From NCBI GenBank assembly GCA_002682825.1, contig NOKP01000014.1, positions 693,559-757,558 of the forward strand: a DNA stretch of 64,000 bases, given 5' to 3'. The stretch comes from Neonectria sp. B-13 (taxonomy: Eukaryota; Ascomycota; Sordariomycetes; Hypocreales; Nectriaceae). Position 1 is the stretch's first letter. Each line of letters opens with the position of its first letter. Below are positions 1-11,385 of the stretch, in pieces. The translations under genes and the position numbers were made by a program. The notes under the pieces are model-generated. The model made no database searches, was not told the DNA's origin, and worked only from the letters and a program-made list of their open reading frames with translations.

Positions 1-2478
1 CTCGGACAGTGTGCCCATGGTGACTTCGTTCGCACTCAGATTCTGGCCAGCGTCGTCGTAAAGAACGATGCCATATTCAGTCTGGCCATTGCTGTTCTCG
101 AAGTAGCCAAATCCATAGCGCTTCTCGGCCATCTCCTTCGCAATTTTCCTCTCGGTGGACCTCTGCGGCCGGATCTCGCGGTTTGTCGCAAGGGAAGCAA
201 TACCGGCCACGCTCCAGGGGTTTGCGTGCAGGCCTGTCTCCCAGTTTCGAAGGAAGAAGAGTAGAAGGCAGAGGAGCACGATGGTCAAGGCGAGGAGAGC
301 GAGGAGAGCCCGTGTGGGGTTTGGGGAGACTCCCAGGGCGGTAGCACAGCCGTGGGGGTTGAAAGACGTGCAATTTCCATGCATCTTGACGCCAATGGCT
401 TCGGTCGCGATGGGAGTCATCAGGGCGGTGCACCAGACGATGAGCATGGTGAAGAATGTAACCGGCTGCCCCTCAGAAAGACTGACAAATGGCTTCAGGA
501 AACCTGCCCAACCGCTGAAATGAAGCGTCATGGAGTTAGGTCCGAAGGCACCGTTAGGGCGGTTCAAAGCATAGAAAGGCTGGTACAGCTGGGCGTTAAG
601 GTCGATGACGCGAGCCGGGATGGAAAGGAGCACAGCCAAGAATGGAGGGAGGAATTTCCCGACAAAATAGCGACCATTGGTCATTTTATAGACCTTGATC
701 ACTTCCTTGACATTGGCCTCTGTAGGCTCGGGGTCGGAATCAGTAGCGGTGGGCGTCTCCGTAATCAGCGCGGTTGAGGTTGAGGAGAGGGTCTTCGTCT
801 TCCCTTTCTTGGTCGAGGCGATGGTTGTCGACTGGTCTCCCGATGACGTGATGGTGGTAAGAAACGCGGACTTGGTTGAGACAAAAGTTGTCGGCTCAAC
901 CGAGCTGACGATGGTGGTGAGGACTCCGCTGAAGCTCGATACGACTCGAGTAGTCGTTGGTAGACCATCCTCACCCCAAATGGTAACATCCATGGTCGTG
1001 GTATAGGCGCCAATCTCGCTGACAAACGTCTTCGGTTCCTGCGAAACCACGATGACGGTCTCGCCGCCAGCGATCTCAGAGACGAAGGTGACGGGATCGA
1101 TTTTCTCGATCTTCTTGATTGTTTTGTCGGGCTCCACGCTGACAATGTCGATGATCTTGGCTGAAGGCTTCACTGTCGGCTTGGGGGGCGCCTTGTTGTC
1201 GGACTTATCGTCGCCCGGTCTGTTTGTCTGCTTGCTGTCGGGCGGGTTCGGTTGGGTATATTCAGAAGTAATAGTGACCTCGCCAATCGTGATAAAGGTG
1301 CTCGCGGCCTTGGTAGTCGACCCCACGCTTTCCACCTTGGATGTAGCAATGGGTCGCGTCACGACGGTTCCCTCATCTGCACCAGACGGCGCCACCGCCG
1401 GGACTGTATAAGTAGACTTGGACACGTACTCCTCGGCCGCCGTCGTCTTGGACGTGACAACTTCGCCAGGCGCGGTAATGGTTTCGGTCATAGAGTAGTG
1501 TACAGTGTAGGCGCTGCTGGATATTGGTGTTACGGGCCCCATGATGACGGTGTAGCCGGTGCTCTCGCTGGTGATGACGGTCTGAGTTATAGAGCCGGGC
1601 TTGGTGACGGTCACATAGGAGACAATGTTGCTAGTGAGAGTGACAGGTCTCCACGTGGTGTAGCCTCCTTCAGAAACCTCCGATGGCTCTATGGTGATGG
1701 TCTCGTAGAGTGTAGTCGGGACCATGGTGGTGAACTTGCCAGTGGTGCCTGGGACAGTGACCATGCTGGAGACGTGGCTCGTGTAGGTGGTTGTTCCAAG
1801 ATAGTTGGCACCCATTTCGTCGTCTCCGTTGTCGCCGTTGTCGCTTCCGTCCTCAGTCTTGTTCTGGCTTCCATCCTGTCGAGCTTCAAGCTCTCCTAAG
1901 ATGGATCGCTTGTGTCGAATTATAGCAGAGTTATCGGAGTTGGGCATCGCCTGTCTCGCCCACACGACGAGGCCCATGACGGCCATCAGGGCAGTGATTA
2001 GAAGCAAGACGAAGTACCATCTCAGCGGCGTAGGCTTGTAGTTTGGTGGCTTCCGTGGGGCTGGGTGCTTGGTGAGGCCGTCATCCCAGTATCGATCTTC
2101 AGTGGATTGTGGTTGATACTGGGCCTCGTTCCAGTGTTGATCTTGAACTGGTTGCGTTTGGTACTGGGCCTCGTTCCAGTGTTGATCTTGAACTGGTTGC
2201 GTTTGGTACTGGGCCTCGTTCCAGTGTTGATCTTGAACTGGTTGCGTTTGGTACTGGGCCTCGTTCCAGTTCTGTTCTTGGGCTGGCTGCGTTTGATGAT
2301 GTGCCTCGTTCAGTGGTTGGTGTTGGGCTGTATCCGGTTGATACTGGGCCTCGTTCCAGTGTTGACCTTGAGTCGGTTGCGACCGGTCGTCCCAGTGTTG
2401 ACGTACAGGCGACTGCGGCTGGTACTGGGGGTCGTACTCGTAGGCGGCAGCGTCGATGCCCTGCTGGTTGGAGTACAT
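1..2478 (-). CDS. DUF3433-type multi-pass membrane protein, C-terminus cut by window edge
   Basis: One reading frame stays open on the minus strand from about position 2540 to position 1, giving at least 826 residues from the ATG at 2478. Residues about 30-125 are a Gln/Trp/Asn/Tyr-rich region with six 15-residue repeats, followed by a membrane segment at about 154-174. A long Ser/Thr/Val-rich part follows, with repeated TTFVS and TTIVS-like strings, and then three or more further hydrophobic segments between about residues 600 and 745. This layout matches the fungal DUF3433 family, whose members are large surface or plasma-membrane proteins of unknown biochemical role. The open frame continues upstream of the ATG (a stretch containing STPPNPLFVW) to a TAG at about 2577-2579, so an upstream exon joined through an acceptor there is possible and the true N-terminus may be longer. 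The 3' end lies outside the window. Confidence 0.8.
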   Translation of the reverse strand, partial: MYSNQQGIDAAAYEYDPQYQPQSPVRQHWDDRSQPTQGQHWNEAQYQPDTAQHQPLNEAHHQTQPAQEQNWNEAQYQTQPVQDQHWNEAQYQTQPVQDQHWNEAQYQTQPVQDQHWNEAQYQPQSTEDRYWDDGLTKHPAPRKPPNYKPTPLRWYFVLLLITALMAVMGLVVWARQAMPNSDNSAIIRHKRSILGELEARQDGSQNKTEDGSDNGDNGDDEMGANYLGTTTYTSHVSSMVTVPGTTGKFTTMVPTTLYETITIEPSEVSEGGYTTWRPVTLTSNIVSYVTVTKPGSITQTVITSESTGYTVIMGPVTPISSSAYTVHYSMTETITAPGEVVTSKTTAAEEYVSKSTYTVPAVAPSGADEGTVVTRPIATSKVESVGSTTKAASTFITIGEVTITSEYTQPNPPDSKQTNRPGDDKSDNKAPPKPTVKPSAKIIDIVSVEPDKTIKKIEKIDPVTFVSEIAGGETVIVVSQEPKTFVSEIGAYTTTMDVTIWGEDGLPTTTRVVSSFSGVLTTIVSSVEPTTFVSTKSAFLTTITSSGDQSTTIASTKKGKTKTLSSTSTALITETPTATDSDPEPTEANVKEVIKVYKMTNGRYFVGKFLPPFLAVLLSIPARVIDLNAQLYQPFYALNRPNGAFGPNSMTLHFSGWAGFLKPFVSLSEGQPVTFFTMLIVWCTALMTPIATEAIGVKMHGNCTSFNPHGCATALGVSPNPTRALLALLALTIVLLCLLLFFLRNWETGLHANPWSVAGIASLATNREIRPQRSTERKIAKEMAEKRYGFGYFENSNGQTEYGIVLYDDAGQNLSANEVTMGTLSE
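2116..2385 (-). repeat. 45-bp coding minisatellite, six tandem units
   Basis: Six consecutive 45-nt units encode variants of QTQPVQDQHWNEAQY in the N-terminal cytoplasmic part of the DUF3433 protein. Units at 2116-2160, 2161-2205 and 2206-2250 are nearly identical. The other three have diverged, one of them losing the Trp codon. The unit length keeps the frame, so copy-number change would alter protein length without disrupting it. Confidence 0.9.
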
Positions 2479-5400
2479 GGCGGGCGACGTGGGGACGATT
2501 CCCGTACTCTTCCAGACAAACAAGGGATTTGGTGGAGTAGACGATTCAACAGACTTGGACGCGGTGGGTGCAGGCCTCTACATATTTCAGGCGTGAGCTG
2601 CAGGCAGCACCCTCCCTGCCCAAGCTATCGAAGCTGTGCAAGCCCTCCATCGTTAAAGCGCAAGCCCCAAAGCCTCAAGCGCGCCATGGCTGCGATGGAG
2701 GAGGCAGCGCCGGCCTCTGGTTTGAGGCGACTGCCGGTCTAGACGCGGCAGAACCCAATACCACGGCTGTGCCAAGAGTCCAGACTCAAGCTGGGGCTGC
2801 CATGATTTGCTGCGCCAGCGCCACGGGGCCGGGAGAGGCCTGGTTCTGACGAGCCGTGGCGCCTAGCTGCGTTTGTTGTCATGCCGCTGGTTGCACATTC
2901 CAGCCCCCCCCCTTCTTTAGGCTGCGACCAGGGTCGGTTTCCCGGGATGCGGATGAGGGTTCTGCAAGTGAAATCTTAGTCAAAGGATAAGTTACCTGAC
3001 CGTTCAGAAGACGCCAAGGCTGATTGTGACCACCCACGTTGATGCTGGTTTGAGGTTCTCGAGAACCTGAGGATGACTCTGAGACAAGAGGGACACGGGG
3101 CAGGGCCACGGGAGTCTGTCTGAGATGCAGTGAATGAGTGAGGGAGGGAGTGACCGGACAAGGGGCCAGTGGGATGGCAAGATGGGTTTCTTTGAACAAG
3201 GATACTGGAGTGACTGCCGGGGTGGGTGGTTAGATGCAGGTAGGGCTGAAGGCGCAGCAGGCTCAGGGCTGCTACAGTACCCGGTAAGCCGCACAGAATG
3301 CCTGCACGGATACAGTGATGCACAGGTTTGAATGCAGATGTAGACAATCTGATTGAATCGTCAAATGGCGACAGGAATAGCCACAGCCCTTTTGCAATCC
3401 TACCTGCCTAGGTACCTACTTCTACCGGTCGAGCCTTGAATGCACTGAGTCTTGCGCTATCGAACGCTTGCTTCGCTTGCTTGCCCAGTGGCGTGCTCTG
3501 TAATTAGTGGGCTCAACGACTTAGTTGCGGATAGAGTGATTATAACTTGGCCGCGGCGGACAGTCTAATACCGTTCAGGTAACATTTCCAACAGCGCAAT
3601 TATTCTCTTTTCCCATCTCGATTCTGATTCTGCCCTGCGCTAATCCCCCAGTCTGCCCGCGCCGTCACCCTCGCCGTCTGGACTTGTGCGACGGTGGCCC
3701 TCGGCATGTCACTCACTCACTCACTCGCTCGCTCACTGGCTGGGTCCCTCCGGTGTTTCTATTTGGAGCTGGTCTGCATCTGCATCTGCACTGCCACCCT
3801 CTCCCTTGTCTAAACTGGCCTGAATCTTAGTCACCCAGATCAGCCAGGAACCAACCCGAATTGTTTGTATCCCATCGCCACATTCTCCCCCACAACTGCT
3901 GAACCCTACCGTCAACCATACGAATATTACGTGAGCAGCAATGCTTGTTTCGCCGCTTATTTATCCTCCCTTCCCACCGACATGATTCCGAATCCTAGCC
4001 CCCTTGCCCCCGTCTCACCCAAAATCCAGTCAATGCACTCAAATACTACGTGGTACTCGTAAACAGTATAGAGAGCAGCCACTTACAACAGAAAATCCAC
4101 CGGTTGAACAGTCCTGTTTCCTTACAAGTGCAACGTCTGTGCCGTGTTACCGATGCAACACCCACCGTGCCCTACGCGCCTACTTGGTCCATCCCAGCCC
4201 CGTTCAGTGGACCTATCCTCGACCCGAAGCCACCAACTCTATCCCAAGAGGCGACAAGGCACTGGTCCGTGACGTGACTTCTTCGGCCATGATGACGTGA
4301 GTGCCCGTAGGACTTTTCCATATTTGTGGCCTAGGACGCACATTGCAACGCTGGCAAGAAGCCACGCCGTCAGGAGAGGTGGGCGGATGCTATGGAGCAA
4401 ACACATAAATGCCGATTTGTTTTCTTAGTTTTCTTCAGGCTATGCATATCTTACATATCTTACCGATTTGGAACAACTTTAACAGGGCGTATCCCAGTGG
4501 AGGAATACGAACAAGACTGTGCACCGCACTACATGTGTATTTACAACCATGACATTGTATTCTTATACGGCCTTATGCACACATCATAATTTCTATGCTT
4601 ATAGCATACTGAGTCTTCTACCTTGTCTTCATTTAATCTATATTAAAGTCGCGGGTGCTGTGCAAAGGTGTCAGATTATGTGGGAAGTTTCGATATCATG
4701 GAGTATAAGGTTCTTGCTTCGTCGCGCCGTTCCATCAAATTGGCTCTGTACTTAGTTGGGTCAGTAACCAGCAGCCTCGTGCCCAGTTTGTACAGGGACT
4801 TACGACAACCATCGCCTTCATCTTCTCCGGACCGGCGACTCCCCCCGCGAAGTGACTCTGACGATTACCATATACAGTTCACAAGAACGGTGGCGCGGCT
4901 TAGAAGAGGAACAAGGCTCGGAAATCGGTAGGGGTAGAGCACGAAAGAGAAACTAGCCCTGTGATGCAATCGTTCCTTCCATACAAGCGCCCTCGCCAAC
5001 GTCCATGCTGGGTACATGAACCATTTCCCACTCGACGACAAGGTGCACACAGGTTGTAGGACAGTGCTGTAGTAATGGCAGTTAGCAACCGTGTCCAGGA
5101 GAGGGAAGGGCCTGTTCGAAAGCCCTTCGGAACAAGTGCCACGACCATATCAAGTCGCACTCCTGCGCTGCTGAATAACGCAGTGGTCTTGGCTTTAAAT
5201 AACGTGATATCCGCAGGTGCTCAGTTATCATATAATATGTCTGACGCGGTGAGTGCCAGGCTCGGAGGCGGAGGTTGCAGCTGTTGCGGTCAGGGGTGTT
5301 GTGACATACTAGACGGCCCTTACGCGGCTTCTTTGTCGGCTAGAGCAGTTGCTTTATTCCTACTCAACACGAAAGGAGCAGCGGACTATTGTTCCCGCCA

Positions 5401-6046
5401 CATAAGCTTACACCTAGATTTGGAGGTGTCCTTGACTTCTTGTTGCCTGGGTGCGCATCGCGATAGAGGCGAGTTGCAGGCCGTGATGGCGCAATCCGTG
5501 TTCCAATTTCAACGATCCACTTAGCATGAGGGGCAGACCAAGTCTTGCGGAATGTTTTCCCTCTGGTGCTTTCCGAGGGATAGAAATTCGGTTGACCGCG
5601 AGCACCATAATGGACTGTCTTGTCGTATTGTCCAGCGGCTCACGCTATTATCTTCCCTCGTAACAACATACAAATCAGAGTGCTGATAATTTATAGCATC
5701 AAAAGATAATAAGTTGGGCTGGTGATGATGGTGGATCAAGACTTTAAACAATGGGAATACTGGGGTTTATACTTCTCAGTGCGATAGTTTGTAGTAGGAG
5801 AATGAATCCTCTTGTCTTATTCGTTCGGTAGTATGATGCAAGTGTATACACAATCCCGCTTCAATCCGCAGTCACTGTCACATGAAGTACTCGCAAACAA
5901 GTCCGCAACATATCGTAATTAAGTGTAAACAGAACTCGCATCTGAAAAGACAATTATAACGCAATTCCTCCAGGTTTGCAATGTCGACATACATAGGGCA
6001 TGTTTCCACCTGAGTGATTCAACAGCAAGCTCCCTTCCCGGCGGGA
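2479..6046. other. Gene-poor stretch between DUF3433 gene and MYND gene
   Basis: I recognise no gene in these 3.6 kb. Open frames are short and show no domain, no coherent splicing and no family resemblance; the longest is a 149-codon ATG frame at 5075-5524. It must hold the promoter and 5' leader of the DUF3433 gene and the 3' flank of the MYND gene. A short ACTC/GCTC microsatellite lies at about 3711-3740. Confidence 0.6.
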
Positions 6047-8495
6047 TCACTTTCCCCCCTTCTTGCTCTTCTTTGTCTTTTTCTTCTTTGTCTTTGCCTT
6101 GTCGGTTGTTTCCCGTTTCCCCTTTTTTTCTTCATCGTCTTTTTCCACGTCTTGTGCCATCTTGCTATCCTTATCTCCATCAGTTCCATTTCTGACGTCC
6201 TGACGCCAATTCGAGTTATCTCCATTTTCAGTTTCCTCAACATTATCCGCAGCTTCATGAGTCGCCTCGCCATCTAGTCCTTGGCGGACCGAAAATATTT
6301 CCATGATGGCTTCGTCGAGATTCAACTCTTGCAAAGTGCCGCTGGACCTCGCCTTTTCTTCCGACAAGGCCAAACTGAAGTGCTTGTGCCACGTCTCGCT
6401 CCTGACATCACCAAACTTCTTCCACTCAAGCCACCTCTGAGGCATGTTGTTGCCCCAGCCCAGCCAGCGGTTGAAGTCCCGCAGCGTTGGAATGTCGCTG
6501 CGGTTGTGAACAAGGCGGTTTGGCCAGCGGCGGGTGATGTTGTTCTTCGCCTTCAGAGCGAGGCCAAGAAAGCCCGTGGCGACAAGACCACGCTCCGGCC
6601 GGTTGACCCCAGTGACGATGTTGAGGAGCTGGAAGTAGTGCGCTGCGCCGAGGTAGCTAGGGAGTGGATGTCAGTGGCAGACATGAAACATAACCAGGTT
6701 ATCTTACTGCTCAGAGAACTTGTCCCAGTTTCGCCACAAAACGATACCAAGTCTACGACGAATGGCCGCCTTTGTATCCTCCGGGTCTCCCACTGTCAGG
6801 GGTGGAGCATACTCGTCTAGCTTCGAGCCGGCTCTTTCAAACAAGAGCTCTCGCTCTATGCCGAGAATTCTCTTCACCGACTCCATCTGATGAACCACAC
6901 TTAGCCCGGTGAGTGTTAACAACGAAGCGTTCGGGTTTTCGTCCTCGTGTCGAAGAAGATCGGTCATCACCACGGAGGTAAGAAAGGGCCTTCTATCCCA
7001 GTAGTGGGCGGCCTAAGATGAATTAGCCATGAAATTTGTGAAACTTGCCCTATAAGAACTGGATACAAACCTCGATGCGGTCAAACTGCTTCTTAGTGGA
7101 CCCTATCGTATGGTAGGCAGGAAGCTCATGGATGAGCTTCGAGATGATACGAATCTCCAGTGGGAGTATCTTGATGCGTTTCTGGAAGGTGAGGCACAGG
7201 TCTCGGACGTAGTAGAACATCTTGCCATAAACATCGTTCTGTGCTGGGCCACATGGGTACTCGAGAAGTTCCATCGGCCATTCTGTAAGGGGTTCCTGAG
7301 TTGCACCCATGGGATAGTGTATATTGTCACTGAAGAAAACCCTTGATGCTGTCAACACCTTTTCGCTTGACCGAACATCGGATGGAACTCACGGGTTCAA
7401 AATAGTAAATCCTTCACGAGGATGTGCGTAGGGCAACAAAAGCCCATCGAATCGCCAACGCTTCATTCCAGTGGCTCTGGCGCGAGTCATCCGTTGGAGG
7501 AGTTGAAGGAAGGGCTGCGAAAACTTTTTGCAATCCAAACCTCTGATAAGAGCACAATCACTTTCGTTGATGGTTTGGGCGATTTTCAAAAACCCGACGA
7601 CTTGGCACCATTGAGCTCGGTTGATGTCAATAATCACCGATGTCTCTCCTCGTGGCATTGAGATGGGGAAATTCTTTTCCTCTGTAAGCTGACCATTCTC
7701 GTACAATTTTCTGACATCATCCATGACAGTCAACAGAGTATTCCCTGCAATGCGCTCCATGTGACGAAACAAGCCGTAGGGGAGCTTGGCCGAATACCAG
7801 AGGTGAACCGCCAACTCGGCATTGATCATCGGGTCGGAGGATTCATCGGTGAGAATGAGTACGGTTAAGATCAAGCGGGCAAGGTGGTGAGGTGAGGTCT
7901 CATTGAGAGTGGCCGTGATCTTGGGGGTGGCGGTTTCTGGAAGTTTGGCGATGCTGTAAATGAGATGACGGAGACATGATTCTATTCACATCAGTAAGAT
8001 TATATGGGCCAATAATGTTTCGAAAGTTTGTACCTCCAACTAGGAGGAGGTCAAGGTCACCGTCAAACTCCTTGCCCTCGTTTTTCTCAAGGTTCAGCAC
8101 GTCTGTCGCCGCGTGTTTGGCCCAGAACCACGGATCCTCCCAAGAGTCGTCTCCACTCTTCAGATTTGGACTGTCTTCGGGCACAGTGAAGTTGACACAG
8201 TCGTTTCTGTGAACCGGCCAGTCGTTCACTCTGCACTCATGGCTACAGTACTGGAAGATGTTAGTAGATGGAAATGCGCCTTTCTAAGCAACGAGATGCA
8301 GCGTACCGCCACGAGAAGGCATTCGGGGCAGGTGACTGTTGGTGGTTTCCCACAGTACATGCCATAAACAAACCGACCTGGACATCTGGGCTCGGTGATC
8401 GGGAAGTTGCTCGACACGATGGGGGCATAGGTGGGGCGTATATTGGAGGCGGAGTACCGTGGCGGCATCTCGGAGGCAGAGTACTGTGGCATCAT
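6047..8495 (-). CDS. MYND zinc-finger / DUF4470 protein
   Basis: Six exons: 8307-8495, 8034-8250, 7393-7981, 7071-7329, 6708-7012 and 6047-6656, giving 722 residues. All introns are about 50-64 nt with GT-AG ends. The N-terminus carries a MYND-like finger split by intron 1: paired cysteines before the junction, then YCSHEC, DWPVHR and NDC, the usual second half of a MYND motif. Next comes a DUF4470-like region (VLNLEKNEG, then LDLLLVGESCLRHLIYSIAK, which only appears when intron 2 is placed at 7982-8033). A long helical middle part with several conserved Trp follows. The last about 80 residues are acidic and then strongly lysine-rich. MYND fingers bind proline-rich protein partners; the role of fungal DUF4470 proteins is unknown. 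Two adjacent ATGs start the frame and the first was chosen. Confidence 0.85.
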
Positions 8496-8895
8496 CCTGA
8501 CGGTTGGCGATGTAGGACGCCCAAGTCAAGGAAGAAGAGTTGACCAACGAGTTGTCCAAAGGAGGTTGGCTTAGTTGAGTTGCTCAGATGAAGAGCGAGA
8601 GGTGGGCCGAGCAACGCCTGCCGCAGTTGTCAACGGCTGGCAACCTGAGGCGAGAGCGGCGAGCTGGCACGGGCACGAGGCAAACAAACAAACCGAGCAG
8701 TCAGTTACAGCCCGTAGATTCCCCGGAAAGCAGGCTTCTACATCCTTCCCCATCACTGATTGAAAGGAAATTCGCAGTGCCGGCATTGAGTGTTGTTGGG
8801 AGTTTTGTTTCACGCCCGTTTGTTCTCACAACAAGAGATCTTCTCAATCTTGATCGAATAATTGTTTTCATTCCTTCTATTGCGCCCCGTGTGCT
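8496..8895. other. Intergenic region, FEX 3' flank and MYND-gene promoter
   Basis: About 400 bp between the stop of the fluoride exporter and the start of the MYND gene, both on the minus strand. It should contain the promoter of the MYND gene and the FEX terminator region. No separate gene is seen. Confidence 0.6.
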
Positions 8896-10254
8896 TTATA
8901 CCAAGCACAGCAGCTTGCTGTACCCATCACTCCACCGGAGCCCGCCCATGATGGCAATCATCAACACCAACGACACTACGACGCTGGCTGTGCCGTACAC
9001 CCATGCGCTCCGCCTTCGTAGACTGCTGAGCTCGGAAACCCAGGTCGAAATGGTTGTCAAACACCCACAAAACCCATCCTCCACGCCCTGCAACACCTGG
9101 CACCCGACCACGCCCCCAACCGGCACATGTGCAATATCCCATGCCATGCCCAAGAGTGCGGTACCCAGCATATTGGCCGCAAACGTGCCCATGGGAAATG
9201 TCGCCACCCGCCCGTTCAGGTGCAGGGAGAGGTGGAAGCGGGCTAGGCAACCAAGAGGCGCAAACACCAGGGCGAAGGTCGCTTGACCGCGCCAGGAATC
9301 GTTGGGTGGGAAAATGCAGAGTAGGACGGCGCCGATCCAGCAACCCCAGCCGAGTAATACAGCTAAAGGATCCAGAGTCTTGCGTGCAAACGGGAACGGT
9401 ATAGAGGGCGTCACCCGCTCCAACGCAATGGCCAGGTGCGCTCCGATAAACAGCCCCGACAACGACAGCGATATGGTCGTGATCAGTACCGCAAGCATAG
9501 CCATGAACGAATACCCACCATTGCGACCAGTTGGCGGGTCTGCTACGCCAGGGGTTGCCATTTCGTTGGATAACGCCAGGAACGCATCCTTGATGAAGCT
9601 TGAGAACGTGGTAAAACTCCCGCAAAATCCCGTGGCCAGTCCAATGTACAGTGGGATGCTCTTTTTCGTTGCCAAATGCGCTTTCTTCGCCGCCGTCAAG
9701 TCCACCGAAGGAGCCGAACCAGAGCCACCCTCTTCGTCTCGGATCTTTTGCTTCGCGCGCTGGATGGCTTGGTCGTAAATCGGATTGCCCCATTCTTGAC
9801 GGAAGAGCATGCGGTCCTCGGCCAGGAAGCCCATGAAGAGGCTACCCGCGAAGTTGGACCAAACCGTGTTGAAGATCACGGGGGTGCCGGGATGCCGGGT
9901 CAATGCCGTCAAACCCAAACGGGCGGTGGTACCAAGGATGGCGAAGAGGACCAAGTACGAGTGCGTGTAAACTTGAGTGGCTAACGTCGACACCTCGACT
10001 TCTTTCGTACCTTGCTCCTCACACTGTCCCAGCCTCCGTTCGCCTCCTCCTGCAGGCCGCAACAGGGGTTCTCCACGTCGAATCTCGCCGTCACGCCGTC
10101 GCGTTTGCTCCCGAGACGAATCGGTTTCATCCTGAACTGGTGGTTCGGCAGAGACTTCGCCAAGTTCGCGATAGGAGTCTGGAACGTCATACAATCCAGA
10201 TTGATCTCGTTCTCTCGGGTCGTCAGTCCTACCCTCCATCGTGGTCGTGGTCAT
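8896..10254 (-). CDS. FEX: Fluoride exporter, FEX/CrcB (Fluc) type, tandem-domain
   Basis: Single exon, 452 residues from the first in-frame ATG at 10254; a stop lies a little upstream. FEX proteins are plasma-membrane channels that let fluoride leave the cell and so protect enolase and pyrophosphatase. About 100 hydrophilic residues precede two homologous CrcB/Fluc halves. The first half has a SNFAGSLFMGF helix (about 132-143) and GFCGSFTTFSSF (209-220). The second has AANMLGTALLG and GFCGCLTTISTW (394-405). These GFCG-TT boxes are the family signature, and the fused two-domain form is the usual eukaryotic arrangement. The Phe pair of the first box is replaced in the second by Ile and Trp, so the halves are unequal. 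It lies head-to-head with the UPRTase gene across about 1.1 kb. Confidence 0.93.
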   Translation of the reverse strand: MTTTTMEGRTDDPRERDQSGLYDVPDSYRELGEVSAEPPVQDETDSSREQTRRRDGEIRRGEPLLRPAGGGERRLGQCEEQGTKEVEVSTLATQVYTHSYLVLFAILGTTARLGLTALTRHPGTPVIFNTVWSNFAGSLFMGFLAEDRMLFRQEWGNPIYDQAIQRAKQKIRDEEGGSGSAPSVDLTAAKKAHLATKKSIPLYIGLATGFCGSFTTFSSFIKDAFLALSNEMATPGVADPPTGRNGGYSFMAMLAVLITTISLSLSGLFIGAHLAIALERVTPSIPFPFARKTLDPLAVLLGWGCWIGAVLLCIFPPNDSWRGQATFALVFAPLGCLARFHLSLHLNGRVATFPMGTFAANMLGTALLGMAWDIAHVPVGGVVGCQVLQGVEDGFCGCLTTISTWVSELSSLRRRSAWVYGTASVVVSLVLMIAIMGGLRWSDGYSKLLCLV

Positions 10255-11385
10255 GTTGCTGTTTGTGACGTCGTTGGGTTGTGTGGTCCCACTTTGAGCC
10301 GCCGGTCCCTCTCGTCGACTGTTCGTTATCCCCAATTCCCTTTAAGAGTCGAAATGGCTTGTCATCGCGATATAGCCATGGTCAAGAGACGGGAGACAAA
10401 ATTATAGCCATTTTTATTTATTTAAATTGGAGACGGGTTTGTTGGAATGCAAACGCTGGTTATGGCGGCATGGATTGGATCAAGTAGACAGCCCGAGAAT
10501 CTGCCGGAGCGGCAAGCGGTCGCCGCAGTCGATGCTAGTCAGCTAGTGAGGAACCTTCCGAGCGAGGAAGGAGGCTGCTAGGACAGTGCGGAGTGCAGGG
10601 ACCTAGTAACTTTTAGCACGGCGGCGGAGCGATAACAGCGGCAGGCGCAGACTGCAGGAGGCGACGGTGTGGGTCATGACCCCGGGATTCCAGATACGGA
10701 GTGCTAGTGTAGAGATGCGGATGTTGGCGTTTCCCTATCAAAAGATGAGTGGTTAGTCTTTCTTCCATCTTTGTGGTTTCAGGAGTGGCTGATTGAAGAG
10801 TGTGTCCCTACTACCTAATAGTAGTACCTACAAGTTAGACGATACCAATGTATTCTGTAACAGGGCACTGCATGTCTCACGGTGTAGAAGCTTCCAGCTG
10901 AAAATAATTCAATTCATGCCGCCCAAGCTCCAACGGGGAGCTCCGAAGCTCTTATCTTATCGTGACCGCACCCCTCCGAGCCGTCTGCCCCACGAACCCA
11001 CCAACCCACCAATCCACCTATCCACCGGCTCCCGCCAGCACCTTGTGATCTTCTCGACGCTGTTTGGGTGCTTGCCTGCTTGGTGCTGTAAGTCAGGTAG
11101 CACCTGCCCTGGGCGGCTTGTCCAGCCATCCAATCCACCATCGTCCCAACGCCAGGTACCGAATACCTACATAAGCCATCTCCCACCGACTATTCCTCCA
11201 TTTCTTCTCCCTTCTCTCTTCTTTTCTCTCTCTCTCTCTTTCTTCTCCTCTTCCCTTCTCGACCCCGTCCCAGCATCCTTCCCGTGATGCTTCACCGTCT
11301 CTCTCTTCATCATAGCTATCTCTCTCTATAGACGCCTATACCAGATCATCCATCCCTCCTCTACCCTCCTCCCTCCGCTCCCACA
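10255..11385. promoter_or_regulatory. Divergent intergenic region FEX / UPRTase
   Basis: About 1.1 kb containing the start regions of FEX (-) and the UPRTase gene (+). A pyrimidine-rich tract of TTTCTCTCT type at about 11195-11265 lies just before the UPRTase start, as is common in fungal core promoters. No third gene is supported. Confidence 0.5.

Noticed and set aside
5075..5524. 149-codon ATG frame on the plus strand
   Set aside because: No domain, no coherent composition, ends in a region of short frames; considered chance.
7916..8035. Read-through of the MYND gene at intron 2 (frame ending after HLQH)
   Set aside because: It ends in an early stop, whereas splicing at 7982-8033 restores the family motif LRHLIYSIAKLPE.
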